Shown: piece by piece, positions 16,152 through 25,318 of the stretch
Position numbering within the stretch: position 1 is the first letter of the stretch
Layout: each line of letters begins with the position of its first letter
Assembly (NCBI RefSeq): GCF_005771405.1
Contig: NZ_VAUA01000001.1
Coordinates: 434,001 to 498,000 of the forward strand
DNA length: 64,000 bases
Direction: 5' to 3'
From: Parasedimentitalea maritima
Lineage (GTDB): Bacteria > Pseudomonadota > Alphaproteobacteria > Rhodobacterales > Rhodobacteraceae
Program-made: the position numbers and the translations under genes
Notes under the pieces: model-generated
Databases searched by the model: none
What the model saw: only the letters and a program-made list of their open reading frames with translations
Told to the model about the DNA's origin: nothing

Positions 16152-16685
16152 TCAGGTTACCATCTTCAAAACGGCCAGAATGATAAGGGTCATGATCACA
16201 GCAAACAGGCTGGCCCCAATGCGTCGCGCCTTTGATCGGCCCGCGCGTGGGGAGAGCCGTGGTGCGGTAAAGGGTTTGGCGCTTTCGGTTTGGATGGGCG
16301 TACCCGTCCATTGCGGACGCTGTTCGCCGTAAGCGCCGATCAGGGTGATTGGAGTTGCGGGGGTCAGATGGGTTTCTTCGCCGCCAAATGCATGGGATCG
16401 GACCAGCAGCACATGACCAGTCAGTGCCTGTAATGTTTCACCGTCGCCAGTTATCTGATCCGCTGGAACACCGCAGCCTTCGGTCAAATAGCCAACAAGA
16501 CCCAGCTCCTCGAGATCGCTGATCGGGAAAATTTCGACGTGATCCAGATCGATCTCTTCGATTCCCAGCACCTGCGCCAATGCGCCTGGTTCACGAAGAA
16601 ACCGGGCCTGTTCAGGCCGCATATCCAGATCAAAGACACGGATCACGCCGCGTTCGCCTGCTGGGATGTGCTGCACAACGCCCAT
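16152..16685 (-). CDS. Tail-anchored protein of unknown function in the pyrB operon
   Basis: The 177-residue protein is soluble for about 150 residues and ends in one hydrophobic helix (SLFAVIMTLIILAVLKMV), so it should be anchored to the inner membrane by its C-terminus. Before the helix is a basic, proline-rich linker (APRLSPRAGRSKARRIG). The N-terminal region (VIRVFDLDMRPEQARFLREPG) matches no family I can name. It starts four bases after the pyrB stop and ends one base before the next gene start. Confidence 0.78.
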   Translation of the reverse strand: MGVVQHIPAGERGVIRVFDLDMRPEQARFLREPGALAQVLGIEEIDLDHVEIFPISDLEELGLVGYLTEGCGVPADQITGDGETLQALTGHVLLVRSHAFGGEETHLTPATPITLIGAYGEQRPQWTGTPIQTESAKPFTAPRLSPRAGRSKARRIGASLFAVIMTLIILAVLKMVT

Positions 16686-16689
16686 GTGT

Positions 16690-17649
16690 CTAGCTCGCTG
16701 CCGCCTGTTGTTCGGCCCGCAGGTTTTGCGCCAGCAGATCCATCACCGCCATGCGCACGGCAACGCCCATTTCGACTTGTTCTTGGATGACGGAACGATT
16801 GATGTCGTCGGCCAGGGTGCCGTCGATTTCCACGCCGCGATTCATTGGGCCTGGGTGCATGACAATGGCGTCAGGCTTGGCCAGTGCCAGCTTGTCGGCG
16901 TCCAGCCCATAGCGGTGGTAATACTCGCGCTCAGACGGGATGAAGCCGCCATCCATGCGTTCTTTTTGCAGGCGAAGCATCATCACGACATCAACGTCCT
17001 TCAGGCCTTCGTGCATGTCGTCATAAATCTCGGCCCCGAATTCAGCGAATTGACTGGGCACCAGCGTGGGCGGGCCGATCAGGCGGATGCGGTTTTCCAT
17101 CTTGCCGAGCAGGATCAGGTTGGATCGTGCAACCCGGCTGTGGGCGACGTCGCCACAAATGGCGATGTTCAAGCGGTGCAAGCGGCCCTTGGCCCGACGG
17201 ATGGTCAGCGCATCCAGCAGTGCCTGAGTTGGGTGCTCATGGCGGCCGTCGCCGGCGTTCAGCACCGCGCAGTTGACCTTTTGCGCCAGCAAATCCACCG
17301 CGCCGGAATGCGGGTGTCGGACCACCAGAAGGTCAGGGTGCATAGCGTTCAGGGTCATAGCAGTGTCGATCAGGGTTTCACCCTTTTTGATCGAGGAGGC
17401 CTGCATCGCCATGTTCATCACATCGGCGCCCAGCCGTTTGCCGGCAATCTCAAAGCTGGCCTGCGTACGGGTGGAGTTTTCAAAGAACATATTGACCTGG
17501 GTTAGCCCTGCCAGAGCTTCGGATCGCTTTTCGGTGGCGCGGTTCTGGTCAACGTATTTGTCTGCCAGATCAAGAATCGCGGTGATTTCGTGTGGGCGCA
17601 GGGGTTCAATGCCAAGCAGGTGTTTGTGGCCAAATGGGGTGGGGATCAT
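16690..17649 (-). CDS. pyrB: Aspartate carbamoyltransferase catalytic subunit
   Basis: PyrB joins carbamoyl phosphate and aspartate in the first committed step of pyrimidine synthesis. The carbamoyl-phosphate motif [13 protein letters not shown], the aspartate-domain motifs [13 protein letters not shown] and [16 protein letters not shown], and the late [10 protein letters not shown] are all intact. I chose ATG 17649 (319 residues), the usual length; the frame extends upstream without support. It is the first gene of a six-gene operon with the PH-like proteins, a dead dihydroorotase and plsY. No pyrI regulatory subunit is seen, consistent with a PyrB-PyrC' complex. Confidence 0.95.
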   Translation of the reverse strand: MIPTPFGHKHLLGIEPLRPHEITAILDLADKYVDQNRATEKRSEALAGLTQVNMFFENSTRTQASFEIAGKRLGADVMNMAMQASSIKKGETLIDTAMTLNAMHPDLLVVRHPHSGAVDLLAQKVNCAVLNAGDGRHEHPTQALLDALTIRRAKGRLHRLNIAICGDVAHSRVARSNLILLGKMENRIRLIGPPTLVPSQFAEFGAEIYDDMHEGLKDVDVVMMLRLQKERMDGGFIPSEREYYHRYGLDADKLALAKPDAIVMHPGPMNRGVEIDGTLADDINRSVIQEQVEMGVAVRMAVMDLLAQNLRAEQQAAAS

Positions 17650-17758
17650 GGGTAGGCTCCGCGCTGGGTCGGGGCTGTTATAGGGATGTGGGCTGTGGCG
17701 GGCAAGATGTTGTGCGTCGGGGAAACCCTGCCGTTGCATGTGTCGTAAGTGTTGGAAT

Positions 17759-17783
17759 TTGAGTATTTTTGGCAACGAGAAGC
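17759..17783 (+). repeat. Shared upstream motif, copy 1
   Basis: TTGAGTATTTTTGGCAACGA followed by GAAGC lies 43 bases before the gene at 17826. A close match (TTGAAGTATTTTTGACAAAA then AGAAGC) lies on the minus strand at 48264-48289, 15 bases before the pentapeptide-repeat gene. Both are in the sense orientation. This could be a promoter element or a scattered short repeat; only two copies are in the window. Confidence 0.5.
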
Positions 17784-17825
17784 TGGGGTGTTTCGTATCC
17801 GGGGTAAGCGGAGTAGTTTGGCGCT

Positions 17826-18587
17826 ATGGAATCGGCATTAGATTATTACAGCGCGCGGGCGCTTTTGCAGTGGCAGATCGAACTGGGCGCTACCGAGAGC
17901 ATCGGTGATGAGCCGGTCGATCGCTATGCGTTGCAGGCAACGGTGCCAAAAGCGAAGGCGGAGCAGGCGCCTGCGGTGGTCAAGGCCAAAGAGGTTGACC
18001 CCGTTGAGCAGGCGCAAAAGGCCGCGCGGGCGGCCACTGGGTTACCCAGTTTGCGGGCTGCGCTGGAGGGGTTTGAGCACTGTGCCTTGAAGAAAGGCGC
18101 GCGCAATCTGGTGTTCAGCGACGGTCAGGCCGGGGCGCGGGTGATGATCATTGGCGATGCGCCGGGGCGTGATGAGGACCGGGCAGGTATACCCTTTGCC
18201 GGGCGCGCAGGTGGGCTGCTGGACAAGATGTTGGCAGCCATTGATCTGGAGCGCAGTAAGAATGTTTATCTGACGTCGGTCCTGCCCTGGCGACCTCCGC
18301 TGAACCAAGAGGTTCAGGCCGGAGATATAGCTATGATGACCCCGTTTCTGCAGCGGCACGTGGAGCTGGCCGAGCCAGAAATTCTAGTGCTGATGGGCAA
18401 TACGGCCTGTCAGGCGGTGCTCGGCAAGCGGGGTATCAGCCGGTTGCGCGGAGAATGGCTGCAAGCTTGGGGTAAACCCGTTCTGCCAATGGTGCCGCCA
18501 GAAAAGTTGCTGACACAGCCGCAAGGCAAGCGCGCGGCTTGGGCAGACTTGTTGTCGCTGAAGGCAAAACTTGGGATGTTGGCGTGA
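17826..18587 (+). CDS. Family-4-like uracil-DNA glycosylase homologue, degenerate
   Basis: The core matches family 4 uracil-DNA glycosylases: GDAPGRDEDRAGIPFAGRAG at 110-129, RPPLN near 156, VLMGNTA near 188 and the helix RAAWADL at the end. However, the four Fe-S cysteines of that family are mostly lost: the CxxC reads F83-E-H-C86, the next site reads P154-W155, and the last reads M-M-T. The closing HPA motif reads V223-P-P, so the catalytic-loop His is also absent. An alanine-rich extension fills residues 30-70. It may bind DNA or nucleotides without excising uracil, or act by another chemistry. Its stop overlaps the GTG of the phosphoesterase gene. Confidence 0.8.
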   Translation: MESALDYYSARALLQWQIELGATESIGDEPVDRYALQATVPKAKAEQAPAVVKAKEVDPVEQAQKAARAATGLPSLRAALEGFEHCALKKGARNLVFSDGQAGARVMIIGDAPGRDEDRAGIPFAGRAGGLLDKMLAAIDLERSKNVYLTSVLPWRPPLNQEVQAGDIAMMTPFLQRHVELAEPEILVLMGNTACQAVLGKRGISRLRGEWLQAWGKPVLPMVPPEKLLTQPQGKRAAWADLLSLKAKLGMLA

Positions 18588-19183
18588 AGATACTGGCGTT
18601 TTCTGACTTGCACATGGCGCGCGCGCGGGCCGCTGATCTGGTTGCGGCCAGTGCTGACGCAGATCTGGTGATCGGCGCCGGGGATTTTTGTAATATGCGA
18701 AACGGGCTGGATCAGGCGATGCAGCTCTTGTCAGATATCGCCGCGCCGATGCTGGTGGTGCCTGGCAATGCAGAGAGCGCAAGTGAGTTACAGGCGGCTG
18801 CACTGGATGGTACCATCGTCCTGCATGGGACTGGTGTTGAGCTTGACGGGTTGCGGTTCTTTGGTTTGGGGTATGGCGTGCCGGTGACGCCGTTTGGCGA
18901 TTGGTCTTGCGATCTAACAGAGCATTTCGCTGGGCAGTTGCTGGATGAGTGTTCGACCGCGGACATTCTGATCACCCATTCGCCTCCCAAAAGTTTGGCA
19001 GACATGACCTCGGATGGAATTTCGGTTGGCTCAACAGCGATCCACTCCGCCATTGAGCGATTGCAGCCACGTTTGGCACTGTGCGGCCATATTCATGACA
19101 GCTGGGGTCACCGGGGTTTTATTGGCACTAGCGAGGTGGTGAACCTGGGGCCAACCGTACACTGGTTTGAGGTAGGTCATTGA
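18584..19183 (+). CDS. Calcineurin-like metallophosphoesterase
   Basis: The dimetal phosphoesterase motifs appear in order: FSDLH near the start, GAGDFCN, VVPGNAES, LITHSPP and CGHIHDS. Such enzymes hydrolyse phosphomono- or diesters with two metal ions; the substrate is not predictable from the sequence. I chose the GTG at 18584 (199 residues, reading MKILAFSDLH) because it overlaps the preceding stop as GTGA and starts directly at the first strand of the fold. The coupling to the UDG-like gene suggests a shared nucleic-acid or nucleotide role, which is inference. Confidence 0.87.
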   Translation: MKILAFSDLHMARARAADLVAASADADLVIGAGDFCNMRNGLDQAMQLLSDIAAPMLVVPGNAESASELQAAALDGTIVLHGTGVELDGLRFFGLGYGVPVTPFGDWSCDLTEHFAGQLLDECSTADILITHSPPKSLADMTSDGISVGSTAIHSAIERLQPRLALCGHIHDSWGHRGFIGTSEVVNLGPTVHWFEVGH

Positions 19184-19277
19184 ACTGCGCCAGATCTGCC
19201 ATCACCCTCTGATTGGCCAATAGCGTTGCCGAACTCATCTCGGGTAACGCCACTCATCCAAAGGACACAGTTTCGAT

Positions 19278-19820
19278 ATGTCTCGAATTGACGAAAGTAT
19301 GGACTTCTTCCCGGTTCGCATTGCGGTGTTGACCCTATCGGACAGCCGCACGCCTGAGCAGGATCGCTCGGGGCAGGTGCTGGTGGATCGGCTGGAGGCT
19401 GCGGGCCATGTGCTGGCAGATCGTAAGATGCTGCCGGACGAGCGCGCGCTGATCGCCGACCAACTGCGTGCATGGGTGGCAGACCCCAATGTTGATGTGG
19501 TGATTTCGACGGGCGGTACCGGGCTAACAGGGCGCGATGTCACGGTTGAGGCGCACCGCGATGTCTACGAAAAGGAAATCGAGGCATTTGGGACAGTGTT
19601 CACCATGGTGTCGATGAAAAAAATTGGCACCAGCGCTGTGCAATCACGGGCCACGGGTGGCGTGGCGGGTGGCACTTACCTGTTTGCGCTGCCGGGAAGT
19701 CCGGGCGCATGCAAGGATGGTTGGGACGAAATTTTGTCGCTACAGCTGGATTATCGGCACCGGCCCTGTAATTTTGTAGAAATTATGCCCAGATTAGAAG
19801 AACACAAGCGACGGAAATAA
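19278..19820 (+). CDS. moaB: Molybdenum cofactor biosynthesis protein MoaB
   Basis: MoaB/MogA-type proteins adenylylate molybdopterin before molybdenum insertion. The 180 residues include VLTLSDSRTPEQDRSG, STGGTGLTGRDVTVEA and the late LPGSPGACKDGWDEI, all family hallmarks that bind molybdopterin and nucleotide. An AAGGA lies about 12 bases before the ATG. The gene stands apart from the other MoCo clusters in the window (moaDE at 1812, mobAB-moeA at 37409), so MoCo genes are scattered in this genome. The MoaB call over MogA rests on general likeness. Confidence 0.9.
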   Translation: MSRIDESMDFFPVRIAVLTLSDSRTPEQDRSGQVLVDRLEAAGHVLADRKMLPDERALIADQLRAWVADPNVDVVISTGGTGLTGRDVTVEAHRDVYEKEIEAFGTVFTMVSMKKIGTSAVQSRATGGVAGGTYLFALPGSPGACKDGWDEILSLQLDYRHRPCNFVEIMPRLEEHKRRK

Positions 19821-19925
19821 CCTGTTGTTGCGTGTAACCTCGTAAACCCTGCCGAAACTTGATAGGTTCCGACAGGGTCCAACGGGCTGAAACAGGCAGC
19901 GAATGCCACCTGAAAGGGACTATGG

Positions 19926-21380
19926 ATGCGGTTTTTGCGTCAGAGTTTGACCGGGATATTCCTGGCATCGGCCTGTCTGGCCCTTCTGCTCTATGCGGGG
20001 CAGCTGGTTTTTGGCGCCGTTCAGCAGCGGATGAATACCGAGCATAAACCTCCGGCGCCTCGGGAACGCATTTTTGCGGTGAACCTGGTAACCGCCGAAT
20101 TGAAAAATGTGGCGCCAGAGCTGATCGCTTTTGGCAAGGTCGAAAGCCGTCGGCGACTGGAATTGCGTACCCCAGTGGCTGGGCGGGTGATCACCCTGGC
20201 TGAGGGCTTCGAAGAGGGCGGCGCAGTTGTGGCGGGTCAGTTGCTGGTGCAGATCAACCCGGCGGATGCGCAATCGGCATTGGATCGGGCAGAAGCCGAT
20301 ATGCAGGACGCCAACGCAGAAGAGCGTGAAGCGGGTCGGGCGCTGGGGTTAGCGCAGGACGAACTGGCGGCAACTCAGGATCAGGCACAGCTGCGCCAAC
20401 GGGCCTTTCAACGTCAGATCGATCTGAAAGAGCGCGGTGTTGGCACTGCTGCCACGGTTGAGATTGCGGAACTGGCCGCGGTGCAGGCCCGGCAGGCGGT
20501 GATTTCACGGCGGCAGGCGGTATCGCAGGCAGAAGCCCGGGTGGATCAGACCTCGACCCGGTTGGCACGGGCACAGATTGCGCTGGAAACTGCGCAACGC
20601 GATCTTGCGGATACCACTGTGAAGGCTGAGTTCGACGGCACATTGCAATCGGTGAATTTGGTTGAAGGCCGCCTCGTGTCCGCCAATGAAAAGTTGGCTG
20701 ATCTCGTCGACCCAACGCTGTTGGACGTGGCGTTTCGCATTTCCACAGTGCAATACGCCCGGCTGCTGGATGAAAACGGACGGTTATTGAAGGCGTCAAT
20801 GCGGGCATCTTTGGATGCGACAGGTGCAGATCTTAGCGCCACCGGGATCATCAGTCGTGACAGTGGTGGGGCTGGTGAGGGCCAGTCAGGGCGGCTGATC
20901 TATGCCCGGTTGAACGCAGCACCTGGGTTCAAGCCCGGTGATTTTGTTACAGTTACCGTTCTTGAACCGGAACTGAACGCGGTGGCCTTGTTACCGGCCT
21001 CGGTTCTGGATGCCAGTGGCACGGTTCTGGTTTTAGGAGCTGAGGACCGGCTGGAGCAGCTTGAGGTCGAATTGGTGCGACGTCAGGGAGATCAAATCCT
21101 GGTCCGGGGGGCCGGATTGGCGGGTCGTCAAGTGGTGGTTGGTCGTACGCCGCTATTGGGGGCAGGCATTAAGGTGCGGGCGCTACGAGATGAGGCTGCG
21201 GCACAGCCACAGGCGGAACTGATTGAATTGAGTGATGATCGGCGCGCGCGGCTGTTGGCCTTTGTCAAAGGAAACAGCCGTATGCCGGATGAAGCCAAAC
21301 AACGGGTTCTGGGACAATTGGCCGAGGCCAAGGTGCCGGCAAAGCTGGTGACCCGGATTGAATCGCGGATGGGGGGCTAA
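19926..21380 (+). CDS. RND efflux periplasmic adaptor (membrane fusion) protein
   Basis: This protein should bridge the inner-membrane RND pump and an outer-membrane channel. An N-terminal anchor (SLTGIFLASACLALLLYAG) is followed by the lipoyl half RRRLELRTPVAGRVITLAEG, a long Ala/Gln/Glu-rich coiled-coil hairpin (about 115-230), the returning lipoyl half TVKAEFDGTLQSVNLVEG and beta-barrel domains. The C-terminal 60 residues are an unusual charged extension. At 484 residues it is longer than common AcrA types. The pump gene starts 87 bases downstream. No outer-membrane TolC gene is present. Confidence 0.9.
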   Translation: MRFLRQSLTGIFLASACLALLLYAGQLVFGAVQQRMNTEHKPPAPRERIFAVNLVTAELKNVAPELIAFGKVESRRRLELRTPVAGRVITLAEGFEEGGAVVAGQLLVQINPADAQSALDRAEADMQDANAEEREAGRALGLAQDELAATQDQAQLRQRAFQRQIDLKERGVGTAATVEIAELAAVQARQAVISRRQAVSQAEARVDQTSTRLARAQIALETAQRDLADTTVKAEFDGTLQSVNLVEGRLVSANEKLADLVDPTLLDVAFRISTVQYARLLDENGRLLKASMRASLDATGADLSATGIISRDSGGAGEGQSGRLIYARLNAAPGFKPGDFVTVTVLEPELNAVALLPASVLDASGTVLVLGAEDRLEQLEVELVRRQGDQILVRGAGLAGRQVVVGRTPLLGAGIKVRALRDEAAAQPQAELIELSDDRRARLLAFVKGNSRMPDEAKQRVLGQLAEAKVPAKLVTRIESRMGG

Positions 21381-21467
21381 AAGGATGGCGCCTGATGAGG
21401 ATCTGAGCTTAGGTGCGGTCCGACCGGTAGGTCAGGCCATGGGTGCAAGCACACCCGGAGTTTTCGA

Positions 21468-24400
21468 ATGATCCGCGACCTGCCCAAATCTGCGGGTGGC
21501 CTGTTAAGCTACTTCACCCGGCATCGGACCGCTGCAAATTTGCTCTTGGTGATCTTGCTGGTGCTGGGCATTGCGGCCATTCCCAATATGCGGGCACAGT
21601 TTTTTCCGGATGTGATTATCGACCGGGTGACGGTTTCGGTGACTTGGGACGGTGCCGGACCCGAAGATGTTGACAGCGCCATTGTTCAAGCCTTGGAGCC
21701 GGCTCTGCTTGCGGTGGACGGGGTAGAATCCTCTTCTGCGTCTTCACGTGAAGGTCGGGCCTCCATTCGTTTGGACTTTGAACCCAACTGGGACATGGCG
21801 CGCGCTGCGGATGATGTGCAGTCTGCCGTGGATGCAGTCACCACATTGCCAGCTGAGGCCGATGACCCAAAGGTTATCCGTGGGGCCTGGCGAGATCGGG
21901 TCACCGATGTTGTCATCACTGGGCCGCTGGAACCGCAACAGTTGGGTCTGTTTGCGGATGAGCTTATCTCGCGACTGTTCGAAGTGGGGGTGACCCGCAC
22001 CACCATTCGCGGTGTGGCTGCTCCACAAACTATGGTCGAAGTGCCGTCTTACAATCTAATCGCCAATGATGTGACGCTAACCCAGATTGCCGAGGCCATT
22101 GCAGGTGAGGTCAACGCGGATCCTGCCGGGGATATTTCAGGGGCCAATGCACGGGTGCGCACGGGGCGGGAAAAGCGAAAACCCGAAGAGATAGAAGCCA
22201 TTGTCTTGCGTTCGAACCCTGATGGGTCAGCGCTGACCATTGGCGATGTGGCGCAGATCAGGATTGAAGGCGTTGATCGCAACCGCTCTTATTATGTCGG
22301 GGAAAACCCGGCTATGTCGCTGCGTGTGGATCGGTCGGATAAGGGCGATGCCATTGCTATTCAACGCCGTGTTGAACAGGTGGTTGAACAGGTGCAGGCC
22401 AGCTTGCCACAGGGGGTTAGTATTGAACTGATCCGCACACGGGTCGAGGCCATTACCGGTCGTTTAAACCTATTGGTGGACAACGGACTGATGGGGTTGG
22501 CCCTTGTGGTGACGCTGCTGTTCCTGTTCCTGAACGCGCGTATTGCGTTCTGGGTGGCGGCGGGGATACCGGCTGCGATGCTTGCCGCGATTGCCATCAT
22601 GTATGCCGCCGGACTTACCATCAACATGATCAGCCTGTTTGGCCTGATCATTACGCTCGGTATCGTCGTGGATGACGCCATTGTGGTGGGGGAGCACGCA
22701 GATTTTCGGGCCAGACGCCTGGGTGAACATCCGGTGGCGGCCTCGGAAAACGCGGCGCAGCGCATGGCGATGCCCGTGCTGGCGGCGACACTGACCACGA
22801 TCATTGCCTTCTTTGGTCTGACCATTATTGGCAGCCGGTTTGGGGATTTGATCCGTGACATTCCCTTGACGGTGATCGCTGTGCTGGCAGCCTCCTTGGT
22901 TGAGTGTTTCCTGATCCTGCCCAACCACCTGTCCCATGCCATTGCGCATGCGGCAAAGGAACATTGGTACGACTACCCCAACCGGGTGGTGAACAGGGGC
23001 TTCCGTTGGGTGCGGGATCATCTGTTCCGGCGGTTGATGGCTTGGGTGATTTGGGGGCGGTATGTTGTTCTGGCCGGGGCCTTGGCGATCTTGGCCAGCC
23101 AGATGGCGCTGTTCATTGGTGGCGATGTTAAATGGCGCTTCTTTAACGCGCCCGAACGCGGCTCGGTCGCGGGAAACTTTGCCATGGCCGAGGGGGCCAG
23201 CCGGGCCGAAACCTTAGACATGATGCGCGAAATGCAGCGCGCGACCGAGGCCCTGGGCGCGGAGTATGAGACCCGCTATGGCCTCAATCCGCTGGATTAT
23301 GTGATGGCCGAAATTGGTGGCAATGCTGGCCGTGGCCTGTCTGGAGTGGACACTAAAGATACAGATTTGCTGGGCGGTATCAGTATTGAGCTGATCGACG
23401 CTGACCTGCGCCCATATTCCAGTTTTGCTTTTATTGCTGAGCTGCAGGACAGCGTGATTCATCATCCGATGGCAGAAACCGTATCGTTCCGGGGCTGGCG
23501 TTCGGGGCCGGGCGGTGATGCGCTGGACGTCCAGTTCTATGGAGCCGATGTGCAGACCTTAAAGGCGGCGAGTGAAGATCTGAAAGAAGCTTTACTACGC
23601 TACCCCGAAATCACGGCGGTGGAGGACAATCTGGCCTATGACAAGGAAGAGATTATTCTTGATTTGACGCCGCAGGGGAAGGCGCTGAATTTTACCATTG
23701 ATACGCTGGGGCGGAGTTTGCGTGCACGGTTGAACGGTATTGAGGCAGCGACATACCCGGATGGGCCACGGTCAGCCACGATCCGGGTTGAGTTGCCCGC
23801 CGGGGAGCTGACCGCGGATTTTCTGGAACGGACCTTGATGCGCGCACCGGGTGGCGCCTATGTGCCCTTGGCGGACATCGTGTCGGTCAGTCGCCGCAGT
23901 GGTTTTTCTACGGTGCGACGTGAAAACGGCATTCGGTTGATTTCGGTGACCGGCGACATTTCCGAAGATGACCCGGCCCGTGCTGAAATGGCCATGCAAG
24001 CGCTGGAGAACGACATCTTGCCGACCATAGCCAGCGAACGGCAGGTCGACTGGCGATTGGCAGGGCTGAGTGAGCAGGAAAGTGAGTTCTTGAACGATGC
24101 CAAAACCGGTTTGATCCTCTGCCTGACGGGGATCTATTTGGTGCTGTCATGGGTATTTGCCAGCTGGACGCGCCCTTTGGTCGTCATGGCTATCATCCCA
24201 TTTGGCTTGGTCGGAACGATCTGGGGTCACTATGTCTGGGAGGTGCCGCTGAGCATGTTCACTGTAGTGGGGCTGCTGGGGATGACGGGGATCATTATCA
24301 ATGATTCCATCGTGCTGGTGACCACCATCGACGAATATGCAGAAGAACGCGGACTGATACCGTCGATAATTGACGGGGCTGCTGATCGGCTGCGGCCTGT

Positions 24401-24860
24401 GATGCTGACTACCCTCACCACGGTTCTCGGCTTAGCGCCTCTGTTGTTTGAACGGTCCCAACAGGCTCAGTTTTTGAAGCCAACGGTTATCACCCTGGTC
24501 TATGGGCTGGGATTTGGCATGGGGTTGGTGTTGTTGTTGGTGCCTGCGCTGGTGGCAATGCAGCGCGATGTGGCACGGCCAATCGCCGCACTTCGCCATG
24601 CCTTGCAGGCCGGAGCGACACGCTGGTTTATGTTGGTTTTGGGGGCTCTGCAGGTCGTCTGGCTGGGGCTGACACTGGGCCGGACGATGGTCACGGGGGG
24701 GCACCATCCGGCGCTGCTGGATGCACTGCCAATGCTTGCGTCAATGGACCCGATGCGGGCTGCCCTGCTGGTGTTTTTGGCAGGAGCTTTGGCAATTGTA
24801 TTGGTGAGCTACCTTATCGCAGCGTTGACCTATGGTCCGCGCTTGCGCCGGGAGGGTTGA
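21468..24860 (+). CDS. RND-family efflux pump permease (AcrB/HAE type)
   Basis: The 1130-residue protein has the AcrB plan: helix 1 near residue 20 followed by FFPDVIIDRVTVSVTWDGAG, two large periplasmic loops and two groups of helices. The proton-relay aspartates of helix 4 are present in LGIVVDDAIVVGEHADF, and the mirrored motif GIIINDSIVLVTTIDEY in the second half. The C-terminus carries two additional hydrophobic segments, making it about 90 residues longer than AcrB. It works with the adaptor just upstream to expel drugs or other amphiphiles; the substrate is unknown. No repressor gene of the TetR or MarR type is adjacent. Confidence 0.93.
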   Translation: MIRDLPKSAGGLLSYFTRHRTAANLLLVILLVLGIAAIPNMRAQFFPDVIIDRVTVSVTWDGAGPEDVDSAIVQALEPALLAVDGVESSSASSREGRASIRLDFEPNWDMARAADDVQSAVDAVTTLPAEADDPKVIRGAWRDRVTDVVITGPLEPQQLGLFADELISRLFEVGVTRTTIRGVAAPQTMVEVPSYNLIANDVTLTQIAEAIAGEVNADPAGDISGANARVRTGREKRKPEEIEAIVLRSNPDGSALTIGDVAQIRIEGVDRNRSYYVGENPAMSLRVDRSDKGDAIAIQRRVEQVVEQVQASLPQGVSIELIRTRVEAITGRLNLLVDNGLMGLALVVTLLFLFLNARIAFWVAAGIPAAMLAAIAIMYAAGLTINMISLFGLIITLGIVVDDAIVVGEHADFRARRLGEHPVAASENAAQRMAMPVLAATLTTIIAFFGLTIIGSRFGDLIRDIPLTVIAVLAASLVECFLILPNHLSHAIAHAAKEHWYDYPNRVVNRGFRWVRDHLFRRLMAWVIWGRYVVLAGALAILASQMALFIGGDVKWRFFNAPERGSVAGNFAMAEGASRAETLDMMREMQRATEALGAEYETRYGLNPLDYVMAEIGGNAGRGLSGVDTKDTDLLGGISIELIDADLRPYSSFAFIAELQDSVIHHPMAETVSFRGWRSGPGGDALDVQFYGADVQTLKAASEDLKEALLRYPEITAVEDNLAYDKEEIILDLTPQGKALNFTIDTLGRSLRARLNGIEAATYPDGPRSATIRVELPAGELTADFLERTLMRAPGGAYVPLADIVSVSRRSGFSTVRRENGIRLISVTGDISEDDPARAEMAMQALENDILPTIASERQVDWRLAGLSEQESEFLNDAKTGLILCLTGIYLVLSWVFASWTRPLVVMAIIPFGLVGTIWGHYVWEVPLSMFTVVGLLGMTGIIINDSIVLVTTIDEYAEERGLIPSIIDGAADRLRPVMLTTLTTVLGLAPLLFERSQQAQFLKPTVITLVYGLGFGMGLVLLLVPALVAMQRDVARPIAALRHALQAGATRWFMLVLGALQVVWLGLTLGRTMVTGGHHPALLDALPMLASMDPMRAALLVFLAGALAIVLVSYLIAALTYGPRLRREG

Positions 24861-24873
24861 CATACAGCCGGAC

Positions 24874-25308
24874 TTAGCGAGTTTGCATCCGTGCCTGCGC
24901 CAACCGGGCCACCTCTGCAACTTGATCAAGGAGGGGAAGGCTGCTGTTCTCCAGCTCATCAACCTCCAGCCAACAGGCCTGTAGCGCATCATCTGCGGGC
25001 ATAGGTGTGCCGCTTTGATATTCACACAATACGGCCACCAGCAGGTACTGACACTCAATTTGGCCGTCATCATCGCGTAGGATGACATCGACATTGGTCA
25101 GATATTCAAGAGGTCGGGCATGCACACCGGTTTCTTCCAGCAGTTCGCGCGCGGCAGCGTTCATCGCTGTTTCGCCCAGTTCGACATGGCCACCGGGAAA
25201 GCCCCACATGCCGGCACTGGGCGGATTTCGGCGCTGAACAAGAATGGTTTTACCCTGGTGGGCAACCACCGCGATGGCGCCAACAAGAGGTGTCTTTTCG
25301 GCAGTCAC
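24874..25308 (-). CDS. NUDIX hydrolase
   Basis: The complete Nudix box lies at residues 40-62 (GGHVELGETAMNAAARELLE then ETGV), giving Mg-dependent hydrolysis of a nucleoside diphosphate linked to a moiety X. The start of the domain, GAIAVVAHQGKTILVQRRNPP, resembles the ADP-ribose or NADH pyrophosphatase side of the family, but the substrate cannot be assigned. The start codon is GTG at 25308; no in-frame ATG precedes the box. It converges on the RND pump gene, with 13 bases between the stops. The 25319 gene ends 10 bases upstream of it. Confidence 0.88.
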   Translation of the reverse strand: MTAEKTPLVGAIAVVAHQGKTILVQRRNPPSAGMWGFPGGHVELGETAMNAAARELLEETGVHARPLEYLTNVDVILRDDDGQIECQYLLVAVLCEYQSGTPMPADDALQACWLEVDELENSSLPLLDQVAEVARLAQARMQTR

Positions 25309-25318
25309 TTGCTAGCCC

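Noticed and set aside
21434-21453. GGGTGCAAGCACACCC, resembling the palindromic repeat of 2641 and 63156
   Set aside because: Only the centre matches, the flanks differ, and the place between adaptor and pump genes does not fit the after-stop pattern.
22470-23021. Long open frame on the minus strand opposite the RND pump gene
   Set aside because: It has no ribosome site or recognisable domain, and its codon pattern is the mirror of the pump gene, which is clearly real.
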